From Thiomonas sp. FB-6 (GTDB lineage Bacteria; Pseudomonadota; Gammaproteobacteria; Burkholderiales; Burkholderiaceae_C), in assembly GCF_000377645.1 (NCBI RefSeq), contig NZ_KB898483.1, positions 28,344-92,343 of the forward strand: a stretch of DNA of 64,000 nt, given 5' to 3'. Each line of letters starts with the position of its first letter. The stretch's first letter is position 1. Shown here piece after piece: positions 20,379 to 33,739 of this stretch. The notes beneath the pieces were generated by a model that was not told the origin of the DNA, searched no databases, and worked only from the letters and a program-made list of their open reading frames with translations. The translations under genes were made by a program, and so were the position numbers.

Positions 20379-21044
20379 TCAGTCGGGGAGCGTCGCGTGC
20401 CACGCGCACACCCATTGTTTCAGCGGCGTGAGCATGCCGTGAAAGAAATGCCCGGCGCCGGGCACCACCAGCACCGGCTGGGCCTGCGGGCGCGCCCAGT
20501 CCATGGTGGCGGACAGGGGCACGACGTCGTCGGCCTCGCCGTGCACCACCAGCATGCGCCGCGCCAGCGTGGCGCCGGCCTCGTCGCGCAGCGCCGGCAC
20601 CGCGAAACTCGCCACCGCCGGCGCCACCAGGCACAGGTGGTGCACGTCGCGCGCCTGTTCGCGCAGTTGCGCGCACAGGCGCGCGGCCACGAAGCCCCCG
20701 AAGGAAAACCCGGAAATGGCCAGCAGCACGTCCTGCGCCAGGCCCAGTTCGGCCTGCGCGTGCAGCATCGCGGCGCGCAGGTCCTCGGTCTCGCCCAGGC
20801 CTTCGGTGTAGCGGCCCTCGCTGGCGCCCACGCCGCGGAAGTTCGGGCGCACCGCGGCGTAGCCCAGCTGCACCCAGGCCCGCGCGAGGGTCTGCGCCAC
20901 CTTGTTGTCCAGCGTGCCGCCCTGCAACGGGTGGGGGTGCGCGACCACGGCCAGGCCGCGCGGCGCCTGCGCCGGCAGGTCGATGGCCAGCTCCAGCGTG
21001 CCGGCCGGGCCGGCGATGCGCTCGCGCCGGGTGGAGCTGTTCAT
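20379..21044 (-). CDS. Alpha/beta hydrolase (UPF0227/YfbB-like peptidase_S15 fold)
   Basis: A 221-residue serine hydrolase. VVAHPHPLQGGTLDNKV is the oxyanion segment, GFSFGG holds the nucleophile (about residue 105), HGEADDVVPL the acid and GAGHFFHG the histidine. FRGVGASEG is typical of this alpha/beta hydrolase group, whose substrates are unknown. Its ATG overlaps the stop of the upstream ferredoxin gene by four bases, so it is third in the hemJ-ferredoxin-hydrolase operon. Confidence 0.85.
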   Translation of the reverse strand: MNSSTRRERIAGPAGTLELAIDLPAQAPRGLAVVAHPHPLQGGTLDNKVAQTLARAWVQLGYAAVRPNFRGVGASEGRYTEGLGETEDLRAAMLHAQAELGLAQDVLLAISGFSFGGFVAARLCAQLREQARDVHHLCLVAPAVASFAVPALRDEAGATLARRMLVVHGEADDVVPLSATMDWARPQAQPVLVVPGAGHFFHGMLTPLKQWVCAWHATLPD

Positions 21045-21367
21045 GCCGCGGGCTCCTCGGGCACCAGCAGGCGCTCGACGATCTCGCCGTGCTTGAGGTG
21101 GCGCTCGACGATCTCGTCGATGTCGTGCTGGTCCACGTAGGTGTACCAGGTGCCCTGGGGGTAGACCACGCACACGGGCCCCTGCTCGCAGCGCTCCATG
21201 CAGCCGGCGCGGTTCACCCGCACCTTGCCGGGGCCGGCCAGGCCGGCCTGCTTGACGGCCTTCTTGCAGTGGTCGAAGGCCGCCTCGGCGCCTTGTGCCG
21301 CGCAGCAGGGGCGGGGCCCGTCGCGCTGGTTCAGGCAGAAGAACACGTGGTACTGGTAATGGCTCAT
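21041..21367 (-). CDS. Thioredoxin-like [2Fe-2S] ferredoxin
   Basis: A 108-residue thioredoxin-fold ferredoxin. The opening HVFFCLNQRDGPRPCC and later NRAGCMERCEQGPVCVVYPQG supply the cluster cysteines, and the end (HDIDEIVERHLKHGE) is typical of this family. It should carry electrons in the cytosol; its partner is unknown. It sits 14 bases after hemJ and overlaps the hydrolase gene. Confidence 0.9.
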   Translation of the reverse strand: MSHYQYHVFFCLNQRDGPRPCCAAQGAEAAFDHCKKAVKQAGLAGPGKVRVNRAGCMERCEQGPVCVVYPQGTWYTYVDQHDIDEIVERHLKHGEIVERLLVPEEPAA

Positions 21368-21381
21368 GGAAGGCGCAGGGT

Positions 21382-21822
21382 TCAGAAGGGCTTGACCACC
21401 ACCATGGGCACGATGACGAACAGCGCGACGGTGGGAATCTCGTTGAACCAGCGGTACCAGCGGTGGCTGTGCCGGTTGCGCCCCTGCTCGAACTGGCGCA
21501 GCAGGCGCCGGCAGAGGTGATCGAAGGCGATCAGCACGAGGACGAAACCGAGTTTCACGTGCATCCAGCCATTGCCGGGGCCGCGCAGCCCCACGCCGTA
21601 GACCAGCCAGAGCACGAGGCCGAAGCCCAGCGCCGGCACCATCAGGATGGTCATGAAGCGCAGCAGCTTGCGCGCCATCAGCAGCAGGCGCTCGCGCTCG
21701 GCGCGCGCCTCGGGCGCATCGCCCACCATGGCCAGGTTGACGTAGATGCGCGGCAGATAGAACAGGCCGGCGAACCAGGAAACGACAAAAATGACATGCA
21801 GGGCCTTGATCCACAGGAACAT
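21382..21822 (-). CDS. hemJ: HemJ-type protoporphyrinogen IX oxidase
   Basis: A 146-residue inner-membrane protein of the HemJ (formerly UPF0093) family, which oxidises protoporphyrinogen IX to protoporphyrin IX late in haem synthesis. It has four hydrophobic segments; MFLWIKALHVIFVVSWFAGL carries the conserved histidine and LPRIYV follows. KLLRFMTILMVPAL and WMHVKLGFVLVLIAFDH, then RWFNEIP, also match. GAGGAG lies before ATG 21822. Divergent from hemB, an earlier enzyme of the same pathway. Confidence 0.9.
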   Translation of the reverse strand: MFLWIKALHVIFVVSWFAGLFYLPRIYVNLAMVGDAPEARAERERLLLMARKLLRFMTILMVPALGFGLVLWLVYGVGLRGPGNGWMHVKLGFVLVLIAFDHLCRRLLRQFEQGRNRHSHRWYRWFNEIPTVALFVIVPMVVVKPF

Positions 21823-21871
21823 CGGGACTCCTCGGGGGTTGGCGGCAGCCCTGCATTGTGCCTGCGCACCC

Positions 21872-21900
21872 AAAAAAACGCCCCGGCCGGGGCCGGGGCG
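21872..21900 (-). terminator. Terminator of the candidate small RNA
   Basis: A perfect nine-base-pair stem (21879-21887 with 21892-21900) with a four-base loop, followed on the minus strand by seven Ts. It lies 50 bases upstream of the hemJ start, on the same strand. Confidence 0.8.
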
Positions 21901-21975
21901 AACAGCCTTGGTCGAAAACACAAGGCGCCCGCTCAGGGAGGAGAAGCGGGAGGGACCCCCTCGCGGAGGCCACCT
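21872..21975 (-). ncRNA. Candidate ECF-sigma-dependent small RNA
   Basis: Predicted transcript of about 104 nt starting near 21975, downstream of the promoter at 21981-22009, and ending in the T run at 21878-21872. It has three predicted hairpins: CCCGCT/AGCGGG (21945-21950 with 21928-21933) enclosing an 11-nt loop TCTCCTCCCTG; CCTTG/CAAGG just after; and the terminator stem CGCCCCGGC/GCCGGGGCG. The CU-rich loop is complementary to Shine-Dalgarno sequences, as in several stress-induced regulatory RNAs. No protein with a good start fits. It could instead be a hemJ leader with an attenuator. Confidence 0.55.
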
Positions 21976-21980
21976 GGAGG

Positions 21981-23060
<1,080 letters not shown>

Positions 23061-23203
23061 ATAACCGGCAAGACCCTGGCCCGGCAACGGGACGGACCGG
23101 CCTCCCATAATCCTGACGACGTTCTGCACGGCCTTCCCGAAGGGGCGTGCAGCTGCCTCGGGGCCCTCGTGCCCCGCCTGCCACTCGTCCGCCAGGAGTG
23201 CCG

Positions 23204-24145
23204 ATGCCCCCCGAATCCTGCTCGCCGCCCCCAGGGCAGCTGCCTCGCCCGTCAACGTCACGCCGAGGCCGCGCCGGCCTCGGCCACGCGCTCCGCGGCG
23301 CGGCCCTGGCCTGCGCCGGGCTGCTCGGCCCGGCCACACCGGCTGCGCAAGCGGCGCCGACCGGCGCCCCGGGCTCCGGCTACGCCATGCTGCAGATCGT
23401 GCCGCTGGGCGCCGGGGACACGCTTGCATTCACCGCGGTTCCCGGCAAGGACAACCCCCTCGGCTTTGCGGTGCAATGCCACACGATGCCGCCCGGCCGC
23501 GTCTGCGACGGCGGCACCCTGGCGGGAAGGTTCCCCGCGCGCGAGACGCAGAGCCTGCTGCAGGTCACGACCGAGGGCATCGCGCCCTGCGTCAACAGCC
23601 CGTACTACTTCTCCTGCCCCATCGCGCCCTTGCCGGACCAGGGCGCGCAGCGGGTGTCTTACACCTTGCGCGTGGCGCCCGGGGACTACGCGACCAACGT
23701 CGCGACCGTGGAAGGCAGGGACGGCCTTCATCTGGCCACGGGCACCCTGGTCACCACCATGCAAGGCGAGGGCACGCTGAGCCTCGCGCCGGCGCCGGAC
23801 GTGATCATTCCCGACGACTCGCGCAATGCGATCGCCACCCTGCACTACAGCAACGCCGGTCCGTCGGTGAACCGCGGCGTTCGCCTGCGCATCGGACCGT
23901 TCCCGGATTACCTGCAGCCTTCGGTCATGAGCGATGAGCCGGACTGCGTGTTCGAAGGGAACATGCTGGAGTGCAGGCCTCCCGACCTGCCGCCAGGGGT
24001 CATGCGCGACGTGGCGATCACCATCTACGCCGACATCCAACGCGCTCCGCCGCTGCCGGCCAAGTCCGATATCGAGGTCGAGGCCAGCAGCGATCTGGGC
24101 CACAGCCAGACGGTGTTCTCCGTCGTGGTGATGCACGTCCAGTAG
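23204..24145 (+). CDS. Secreted DUF11-like protein
   Basis: A 313-residue exported protein. A long n-region with arginines precedes the hydrophobic segment LRGAALACAGLLGPATPAAQA. The mature protein is beta-rich; the second half (NAIATLHYSNAGPSVNRGVRL to MRDVAITIYAD) resembles DUF11/CARDB-like Ig-type domains. Cysteines come in likely pairs. Function unknown; surface adhesion is one guess. AGGAG lies upstream of ATG 23204. It is monocistronic after hemB. Confidence 0.7.
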   Translation: MPPESCSPPPGQLPRPSTSRRGRAGLGHALRGAALACAGLLGPATPAAQAAPTGAPGSGYAMLQIVPLGAGDTLAFTAVPGKDNPLGFAVQCHTMPPGRVCDGGTLAGRFPARETQSLLQVTTEGIAPCVNSPYYFSCPIAPLPDQGAQRVSYTLRVAPGDYATNVATVEGRDGLHLATGTLVTTMQGEGTLSLAPAPDVIIPDDSRNAIATLHYSNAGPSVNRGVRLRIGPFPDYLQPSVMSDEPDCVFEGNMLECRPPDLPPGVMRDVAITIYADIQRAPPLPAKSDIEVEASSDLGHSQTVFSVVVMHVQ

Positions 24146-24178
24146 CCTTGCGCTGGCGTCGTCCGGCAGGGCGAGCCG

Positions 24179-24622
24179 CTACAGCAGCACGACCAGCGCG
24201 ATGGCCAGCCAGCCCAGCGCGAAGTTGAGTTGCACCAGCCGGTGGATGCGCTGCAGCGCGGCGCCCGCCTCGGGCCAGCGGGCCTCACGCGCGGCGCGGC
24301 AGGCGCGCCGGTAGGGGGCGAAGTAGAGGTAGGCGAACACGGCCGTCATCAGCAGGCCGATGCCCAGCATGGCGTGCCAGCCCGGCGGCGCGGCCGCCAT
24401 GCCCACGCTGGCCAGCGCCCAGGCGCCGCTGCCCAGCAGCAGCGCGATGCTCAGCCACACCAGCGGGAAAAAGCCTCGCAGCACCTGCAGCATCAACTGC
24501 TGGCGCAGCGGCGGCTCCAGCACGCGCAAGGCGGCCGGGCGCAGCGCCAGCAACACCAGGCTCATGCCGCCCATCCAGACGATGGCACCGATCAAGTGTA
24601 TGAAAAGCAACAATTTGTTCAC
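24179..24622 (-). CDS. CopD-family membrane protein
   Basis: A 147-residue inner-membrane protein with four hydrophobic segments. KLLLFIHLIGAIVWMGGM matches the opening of CopD/DUF4149-like proteins, and QRIHRLVQLNFALGWLAIAL the end; the two histidines could bind haem or copper. I chose GTG 24622, which follows AGGGGGTT closely; the open frame extends to 24652. It is divergent from the ATP synthase operon. A role in copper handling is not proven. Confidence 0.75.
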   Translation of the reverse strand: MNKLLLFIHLIGAIVWMGGMSLVLLALRPAALRVLEPPLRQQLMLQVLRGFFPLVWLSIALLLGSGAWALASVGMAAAPPGWHAMLGIGLLMTAVFAYLYFAPYRRACRAAREARWPEAGAALQRIHRLVQLNFALGWLAIALVVLL

Positions 24623-25016
24623 GACAACCCCCTGGGGCCGAGCATAGCCCAAACGCCGTGCCGCCCCTGGCGGCGCATGTCCGCACTGCGCCTTGCCTTG
24701 CTCTGGCGCAAGGCAAGCCCGAGGCCAGCTACGAAAATACTGGATTGCTGCCTAGGGGTTTACGTATACTTCCGCCGTTTGGCCACGAGCGATTTGTTAC
24801 AACGCTTGGCCGGGATGTTGACTGGATGGTGGCCCCAGGGCGCGCGCTGCGCACCTCGACGGGGCCCAGCGCGCGAAGTCCGCGTGCCACGACCGCGGCA
24901 GCAGGATGCTCGGCGCACCGTGAGGGTGCGCCGGCTGGTCCGCGGTGGCACGGGCCAGCCACCCATCCCGCAGCAGCAGAACCGCAAGACCTCATCAGCA
25001 AAATCTAGCAAAAAAC
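24623..25016. other. Leader region of the ATP synthase operon
   Basis: About 390 bases without a convincing gene. TATACT at 24765-24770 is a candidate -10 for the operon, with TTGCTG 14 bases upstream (short spacing), in an AT-richer pocket (24730-24800). The remaining leader of more than 200 bases is long for an atp operon. Confidence 0.45.
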
Positions 25017-25490
25017 GTGCAAGCCTTGGACACCTGGCAGGACGAAGACGACACGCCGCGCGAGCCGCTGAGCAGCGAGCAGGCGCAAGCCTTGCTGCGC
25101 GCCAAGCCGGGCGTGTCGCCGCTGCGCGTGGTCGCGCTGCAACTGGCCGTGACCCTGCTGGCCGGCCTGGCGGGCTGGCTGCTGGGCGGGCGCTCCGCGG
25201 GGCTGTCGGCGCTGTGGGGCGGCGCGGTGGTGCTGCTGCCGGCCGCCTTGTTCGCCGGTGCCATGCGCCGCTGGCTGGTGCGCCTGCCGCCCGCCTACGC
25301 ACTGTTCGGCTTCGCCTTCGGCGAATTGCTCAAGATCGCCTTCACCGTGATGTTCCTGCTGCTGGCCCCGCGCCTGCTGCCCGCCCTGAGCTGGCCGGCG
25401 CTGCTGCTCGGCCTGGTGGCCACGCTGCAGGTGTACTGGATCGCCCTGCTGTTGCGCGGCAAGCCGCGCGACAGCGGGAAACAAGCCTGA
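25017..25490 (+). CDS. atpI: ATP synthase subunit I
   Basis: A 157-residue membrane protein with four hydrophobic segments (VVALQLAVTLLAGLAGWLLGG, WGGAVVLLPAALFAGAM, AFGELLKIAFTVMFLLL and the last helix). It matches AtpI, which helps assemble the c-ring. The start is uncertain: GTG 25017 fits the domain length, while the frame is open from 24945. First gene of the atp operon, 43 bases before atpB. Confidence 0.8.
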   Translation: MQALDTWQDEDDTPREPLSSEQAQALLRAKPGVSPLRVVALQLAVTLLAGLAGWLLGGRSAGLSALWGGAVVLLPAALFAGAMRRWLVRLPPAYALFGFAFGELLKIAFTVMFLLLAPRLLPALSWPALLLGLVATLQVYWIALLLRGKPRDSGKQA

Positions 25491-25533
25491 GTCCGCGCAC
25501 CACCACGCGACCAACCCTTTTGCCGAAGCTGCC

Positions 25534-26394
25534 ATGTCCGCTCCAGAACCGACGATCACCGCAGGCGAATACATCATCCACCACCTGACGCAGTGGACCA
25601 GCGCCCCGCGTGCCGGCGTGGTGGACTTCCACGTCGTCGACATCGACTCGCTGGTCATGACCCTGCTGCTGGGCGCGCTGGCCTGCTTCGTGCTGTGGCG
25701 CGTGGCCCGCTCGATGAGCAGCGGAGTGCCGGGGCGCATGCAGGCCGCGGTGGAGTTCCTGGTGGAGTTCGTCGACGAGCAGGCGCGCGGCATCGTGCGC
25801 AACGCCAAGTCGCGCGAATTCGTCACGCCGCTGGCCTTCATCTCCTTCATCTGGATCGTGCTGATGAACGCGATGGACCTGCTGCCGGTGGACCTGCTGC
25901 CGCGCCTGTGGGAAGGCGCCGCCGCCGCCACCGGTCACGATCCGCAGCACGCCTACCTGCGCGTGGTGGCCACCGCCGACCTGTCGGTGGCGCTGGGCAT
26001 GTCCATCACCGTGCTGCTGCTGAGCCTGTACTACGGCGTGCGCGTCAAGGGCCTGGGGGGCTGGCTGCACGAGCTGTTCACCGCCCCCTTCGGCAACCAC
26101 CCGGCGCTGTGGCCGCTGAACTTCGGCATGCAGTTGCTGGAGTACCTGGCCAAGACCCTGTCGCACGGCATGCGACTGTTCGGCAACCTGTACGCCGAGG
26201 AAATCCTGTTCATGATCATCGCGCTGATGGGCGCGGCGGGACTGAGCAGCCTGTCCGGTTGGGCGCTGTTCTTCGGGAACATCGCCGCCGGGCTGGCCTG
26301 GTCGATCTTCAGCATGCTGATCATCGTGCTGCAAGGCTTCATTTTCATGATGCTGACCCTGGTCTACATCGGCCAGGCGCACGACCACCATTGA
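25534..26394 (+). CDS. atpB: F0F1 ATP synthase subunit a
   Basis: A 286-residue membrane subunit that forms the proton half-channels beside the c-ring. It opens EYIIHHLTQW, and the key arginine is in the helix LAKTLSHGMRLFGNLYAEE, followed by helices ending LQGFIFMMLTLVYIGQAHD. Length and order are normal for the family. Confidence 0.97.
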   Translation: MSAPEPTITAGEYIIHHLTQWTSAPRAGVVDFHVVDIDSLVMTLLLGALACFVLWRVARSMSSGVPGRMQAAVEFLVEFVDEQARGIVRNAKSREFVTPLAFISFIWIVLMNAMDLLPVDLLPRLWEGAAAATGHDPQHAYLRVVATADLSVALGMSITVLLLSLYYGVRVKGLGGWLHELFTAPFGNHPALWPLNFGMQLLEYLAKTLSHGMRLFGNLYAEEILFMIIALMGAAGLSSLSGWALFFGNIAAGLAWSIFSMLIIVLQGFIFMMLTLVYIGQAHDHH

Positions 26395-26724
<330 letters not shown>

Positions 26725-26788
26725 TCCCGCGGACCGCACTGACGGTCTGCACACCTCATGTCCCCGAAACTACGCAAGGGTTAGCGCC

Positions 26789-27259
26789 ATGCATTTGGAC
26801 GCAACACTGATTGCGCAGCTCATCGTGTTCCTGCTGCTGGCGGCGTTCACGGCCAAGTATGTGTGGCCGCCGATCACCAAGGCGCTGGACGAGCGCGCAA
26901 AGAAAATCGCCGACGGCCTCGCCGCGGCTGATCGTGCCAAGGCCGAGCTGGCCTCGGCCAACCAGGAAGTCACGCGTGAGCTCGCTCGTTCGCACGAGGA
27001 GAGCGCGCAGCGCCTGCACGAGGCCGAGCGCCGCGCCATGGCGATGATCGAGGAAGCCCGCCGCAAGGCCGAGGAAACCGCCGAGGCGATCGTCGCCCAG
27101 GCGCACGCCGAGGCCCAGCAGCAGGTAGTCAAGGCCCGCGAGGCCCTGCGCGACCAGGTCGCGGCGCTGGCGGTTCAGGGCGCCGAGGCGATCCTGCGCC
27201 GCGAGGTCAACGCGCAGGCCCACGGCGAGCTGCTTCAGCAGCTCAAAGCCGAGCTCTGA
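26789..27259 (+). CDS. atpF: F0F1 ATP synthase subunit b
   Basis: A 156-residue stator subunit: one N-terminal membrane helix ([23 protein letters not shown]) followed by a long charged helix with the heptad pattern of the dimeric peripheral stalk. Standard length and position between atpE and atpH. Confidence 0.96.
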   Translation: MHLDATLIAQLIVFLLLAAFTAKYVWPPITKALDERAKKIADGLAAADRAKAELASANQEVTRELARSHEESAQRLHEAERRAMAMIEEARRKAEETAEAIVAQAHAEAQQQVVKAREALRDQVAALAVQGAEAILRREVNAQAHGELLQQLKAEL

Positions 27260-27274
27260 GCGAAAGGAACCGCG

Positions 27275-27820
27275 ATGGCTGAACTCGCAACCGTCGCACG
27301 GCCCTACGCCGAAGCGATGTTCCAGGCCGCGCAGGGCGCGGCGGCCGCCGAAACCCTCGACCAGGTGGCCGAGCAGCTCGACGCGCTGGCCGTGGTCGCG
27401 CGCGACGCCGGCCTGCGCCGGCTGGTCGGCGACCCGCAGCTGGGTGCGCAGGCCCTCGGCGAGCTGATGCTGTCGGCGCTGCCGAAACAGCCCGGCGCCG
27501 CGGTGCGCAACCTCCTGCACGTGGTGCTCGAGAACCACCGCCTGGCGGCGCTGCCGGCCATCGCCGAGCAATTCCACCGGCTGAAGGACGCCGCGCAGCA
27601 GCGCGCCGAGGTCCAGGTCACCAGCGCCTTCCCCATGGACCAGCGCCAGCTCGACGAGCTGCTGCCGGCCCTGGAGCGGCGCTTCGGACGCAAGCTGTAC
27701 GCGCGCGTCGAGGTCGACCCCGGGCTGATCGGCGGCGTGCGCGTGGCCGTCGGCGACGAGGTGCTGGACACCTCGGTACGCGCCCGCCTGGAGTCGATGC
27801 GCAACGCGCTCACGGCTTGA
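27275..27820 (+). CDS. atpH: F0F1 ATP synthase subunit delta
   Basis: A 181-residue stalk subunit linking subunit b to the alpha3beta3 head. It has ATVARPYAEAMFQAA at the N-terminus and the family signature VDPGLIGGVRVAVGDEVLD near the C-terminus. AAAGGAA precedes ATG 27275, 15 bases after atpF. Confidence 0.96.
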   Translation: MAELATVARPYAEAMFQAAQGAAAAETLDQVAEQLDALAVVARDAGLRRLVGDPQLGAQALGELMLSALPKQPGAAVRNLLHVVLENHRLAALPAIAEQFHRLKDAAQQRAEVQVTSAFPMDQRQLDELLPALERRFGRKLYARVEVDPGLIGGVRVAVGDEVLDTSVRARLESMRNALTA

Positions 27821-27858
27821 GGCCACACCCCATTCGCCCATGAATACCGAGGCTCCCC

Positions 27859-29400
<1,542 letters not shown>

Positions 29401-29402
29401 GT

Positions 29403-29477
29403 GCCCCGGGCGGCCGGGCTTGCCCGGCCTGCCCCCCGAGGGGGTCGAATCGGCTTGGGACGACCCTGAGCCGATTC
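29403..29477. repeat. GC-rich hairpin-forming repeat between atpA and atpG, copy 2
   Basis: Three nested inverted repeats: CCGGGC-ttg-CCCGG, GCCCCCCGAGGGGG and GAATCGGCT (29447-29455) with AGCCGATTC (29469-29477). The block CTGCCCCCCGAGGGGG recurs at 46190-46207. No long T run, so not a standard terminator. It could stabilise or attenuate the mid-operon mRNA. Confidence 0.55.
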
Positions 29478-29531
29478 GGCTCACCGCCTCGAAAGGGACA
29501 CATCAGTGAGCGAACGGACTGGAGAGCCCGC

Positions 29532-31881
<2,350 letters not shown>

Positions 31882-31942
31882 GCTTGGTTCGCGGGGCCGC
31901 CGCGCGCTGCGCGCGGCCCGTTTCCGGCCTTTCGGAGTGGTC

Positions 31943-32371
31943 ATGAAAACCTTTCATATCGATGTGGTCAGTGCCGAAGAGCTGATCTATTCCGGTGAAG
32001 CCCGCTTCGTCGCGCTTCCCGGGGAAGCCGGCGAGCTCGGCATCCTCGCCGGTCACACGCCGCTGATCACCCGCATCAAGCCCGGCGCGGTGCGCATCGA
32101 GCGCCCCGACGGCGCGAGCAACGAAGAAGACTTCGTGTTCGTCGCCGGCGGTGTGCTCGAGGTGCAGCCGGGGCACGTCACGGTGCTGGCCGACACGGCC
32201 ATCCGCGGCAAGGACCTCGACGAGGCCAAGGCCCAGGAGGCTCTGAAGCAGGCCGAGGAGAATCGCGTCCACGCCAAGGACACGCAGGACATCGCGGTGG
32301 TCGAAGGCGAACTGGCGATGCTGGCCGCCCAGCTGGCGGCGATCCGCCGCCTGCGCGGACGCATGCACTGA
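31943..32371 (+). CDS. atpC: F0F1 ATP synthase subunit epsilon
   Basis: A 142-residue stalk subunit that couples rotation and inhibits ATP hydrolysis. It has a beta-sandwich N-terminus ([34 protein letters not shown]) and a helical C-terminal pair ending [11 protein letters not shown] 31943 follows GGAGTGG. Last gene of the operon. Confidence 0.95.
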   Translation: MKTFHIDVVSAEELIYSGEARFVALPGEAGELGILAGHTPLITRIKPGAVRIERPDGASNEEDFVFVAGGVLEVQPGHVTVLADTAIRGKDLDEAKAQEALKQAEENRVHAKDTQDIAVVEGELAMLAAQLAAIRRLRGRMH

Positions 32372-32413
32372 AACACCCGGCAGGGCCGCCGCCGTCCGCG
32401 GCGCCCTCCCGCC

Positions 32414-32443
32414 AAGCCACACCTCCGGGTGTGGCTTTTTTTC
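32414..32443 (+). terminator. Terminator of the atp operon
   Basis: A perfect ten-base-pair stem AAGCCACACC/GGTGTGGCTT with a TCCG loop and then a T run, 43 bases after the atpC stop. Confidence 0.92.
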
Positions 32444-32460
32444 GCCCCGGCCCGGGTCTT

Positions 32461-32504
32461 TTGCACAGGCAAGTTTTTTGGCCTAGTATTTCCACTGCAA
32501 GGAG
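32461..32504 (+). promoter_or_regulatory. Promoter and ribosome site of the Xre/RES operon
   Basis: TTGCAC (32461-32466), a 17-base spacer and TAGTAT (32484-32489), then AAGGAG (32499-32504) seven bases before ATG 32512. It lies immediately after the atp terminator, so the pair is transcribed independently. Confidence 0.75.
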
Positions 32505-32511
32505 CCGGATC

Positions 32512-32919
32512 ATGCCCTCGAAACCCCGCCTGCTGGATGTCCAGGCCATCCCGCCTACCCCGGCGGAAGCCGATGCCGGCCGCGTGCTCGCCAAGGCCAC
32601 GCTGCGCGCGGCCACGCTGCTGGGCCTGAGCGGGCGCCAGCTGGCCGAGGTGATCGGCAGCAGCGAGTCCACCGTCTCGCGCATGGCCGGCGGCGCCCGC
32701 GCGCTGGCGCCGCGGTCCAAGCCCGGGCAACTGGCCACGCTGGTGATCCGGGTCTACCGCTCGCTGGACGCGCTGGTGGGCAACGATTCCCAGGCGCGCC
32801 TGCGCTGGATGCAAAGCTACAACGATGCGCTGGGCACCACGCCACTGCAGGCCCTGAGGACCCCCGAGGGGCTGGTGCGCGTGGTCACCTACCTCGACGG
32901 CGCGCGCGCGCTGGCATGA
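32512..32919 (+). CDS. Xre/MbcA/ParS-type antitoxin
   Basis: A 135-residue antitoxin. A Xre-like helix-turn-helix (LGLSGRQLAEVIGSSESTVSRM) is followed by a C-terminal toxin-binding domain with VRVYRSLDALVGNDSQARLRWMQSYN-like composition, LGTTPLQALRTPEGLVRV and YLDGARA. This matches the Xre-MbcA-ParS family that always pairs with RES toxins. Its stop overlaps the toxin ATG by four bases. Confidence 0.9.
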   Translation: MPSKPRLLDVQAIPPTPAEADAGRVLAKATLRAATLLGLSGRQLAEVIGSSESTVSRMAGGARALAPRSKPGQLATLVIRVYRSLDALVGNDSQARLRWMQSYNDALGTTPLQALRTPEGLVRVVTYLDGARALA

Positions 32920-33641
32920 GCGAGCGCTGGCAGCCCGCCTGGCTGGAACAGGCACGCGCGGCCCGGCGCGAGCTGTGGCGCGGCGTCGAGGCCCAGCACC
33001 AGGTGGCCACGATGCGCCTGGTGGATTCCGCCCGGGAGCAGGAAGTGCTGGAGGGCCTGCTGGAAGCCAGCAAGCCCCCGCTGCCGCGCGCCGCGCAGGG
33101 AAGCCATTACCTGGTGTTCACGCCCTTTCGCTACACCTCGCCCCACCCGAGCCGTTTCCGGCGCGCGCAGGCTCCGGGCGTGTGGTACGGGGCCGACGAG
33201 CCCGCCACGGTGTGTGCCGAACTGGCCTGGTGGCGCTGGCGTTTCCTGCGCGACAGCGAGGGTCTGCGCGAGGAGTCGCTGATCACCGAGCACACCTTGT
33301 TCAAGGCCCGCTTCGAAGGCGTCGAACTCGATCTCATGCGCCCGCCGTGGAACGCGCTGCGCGCGCGGTGGCGCGACCCGAGGGACTACACCGACTGCCA
33401 CGCGCTGGCCGAGGCCTTGCGCGAGGGCCCCGCGGACATCGACGCCATCCGCTACGAATCCGCGCGGCGCGAGGGCGCCGCCTGCGCGGCCGTGCTGCGC
33501 GCGCCCGCGCTGAGCATCCCCGAACTGCACGCGCAGCAGACCTGGACCTGCAAGGTCGGCCCGCGGCGCGTGCTGTTCACCAGCAAGACCGGCGGCGCCA
33601 CGCTGAGCTTCGAATTCGGCCCCGAGGCACCGGCGGCCTGA
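32916..33641 (+). CDS. RES-domain toxin (NAD+-degrading type)
   Basis: A 241-residue RES-domain protein. The naming residues fit Arg in TPFRYTSPHPSRF, Glu in VCAELAWWRWRF and Ser in IRYESARREGA. RES toxins such as MbcT and Res degrade NAD+, and ParT ADP-ribosylates a metabolic enzyme; which applies here is unknown. It is longer than minimal RES domains, with an N-terminal extension of about 45 residues. Second gene of the toxin-antitoxin operon. Confidence 0.88.
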   Translation: MSERWQPAWLEQARAARRELWRGVEAQHQVATMRLVDSAREQEVLEGLLEASKPPLPRAAQGSHYLVFTPFRYTSPHPSRFRRAQAPGVWYGADEPATVCAELAWWRWRFLRDSEGLREESLITEHTLFKARFEGVELDLMRPPWNALRARWRDPRDYTDCHALAEALREGPADIDAIRYESARREGAACAAVLRAPALSIPELHAQQTWTCKVGPRRVLFTSKTGGATLSFEFGPEAPAA

Positions 33642-33739
33642 GGCGCGACCCGGACGGCAGCGCGCTGCCCTGGGCGTCGGCGCGAAGCCTGTGTAGCATG
33701 GCGCCAGCGTCCCGCTGCTGCTTTGCCCAAGCCCTGCCG

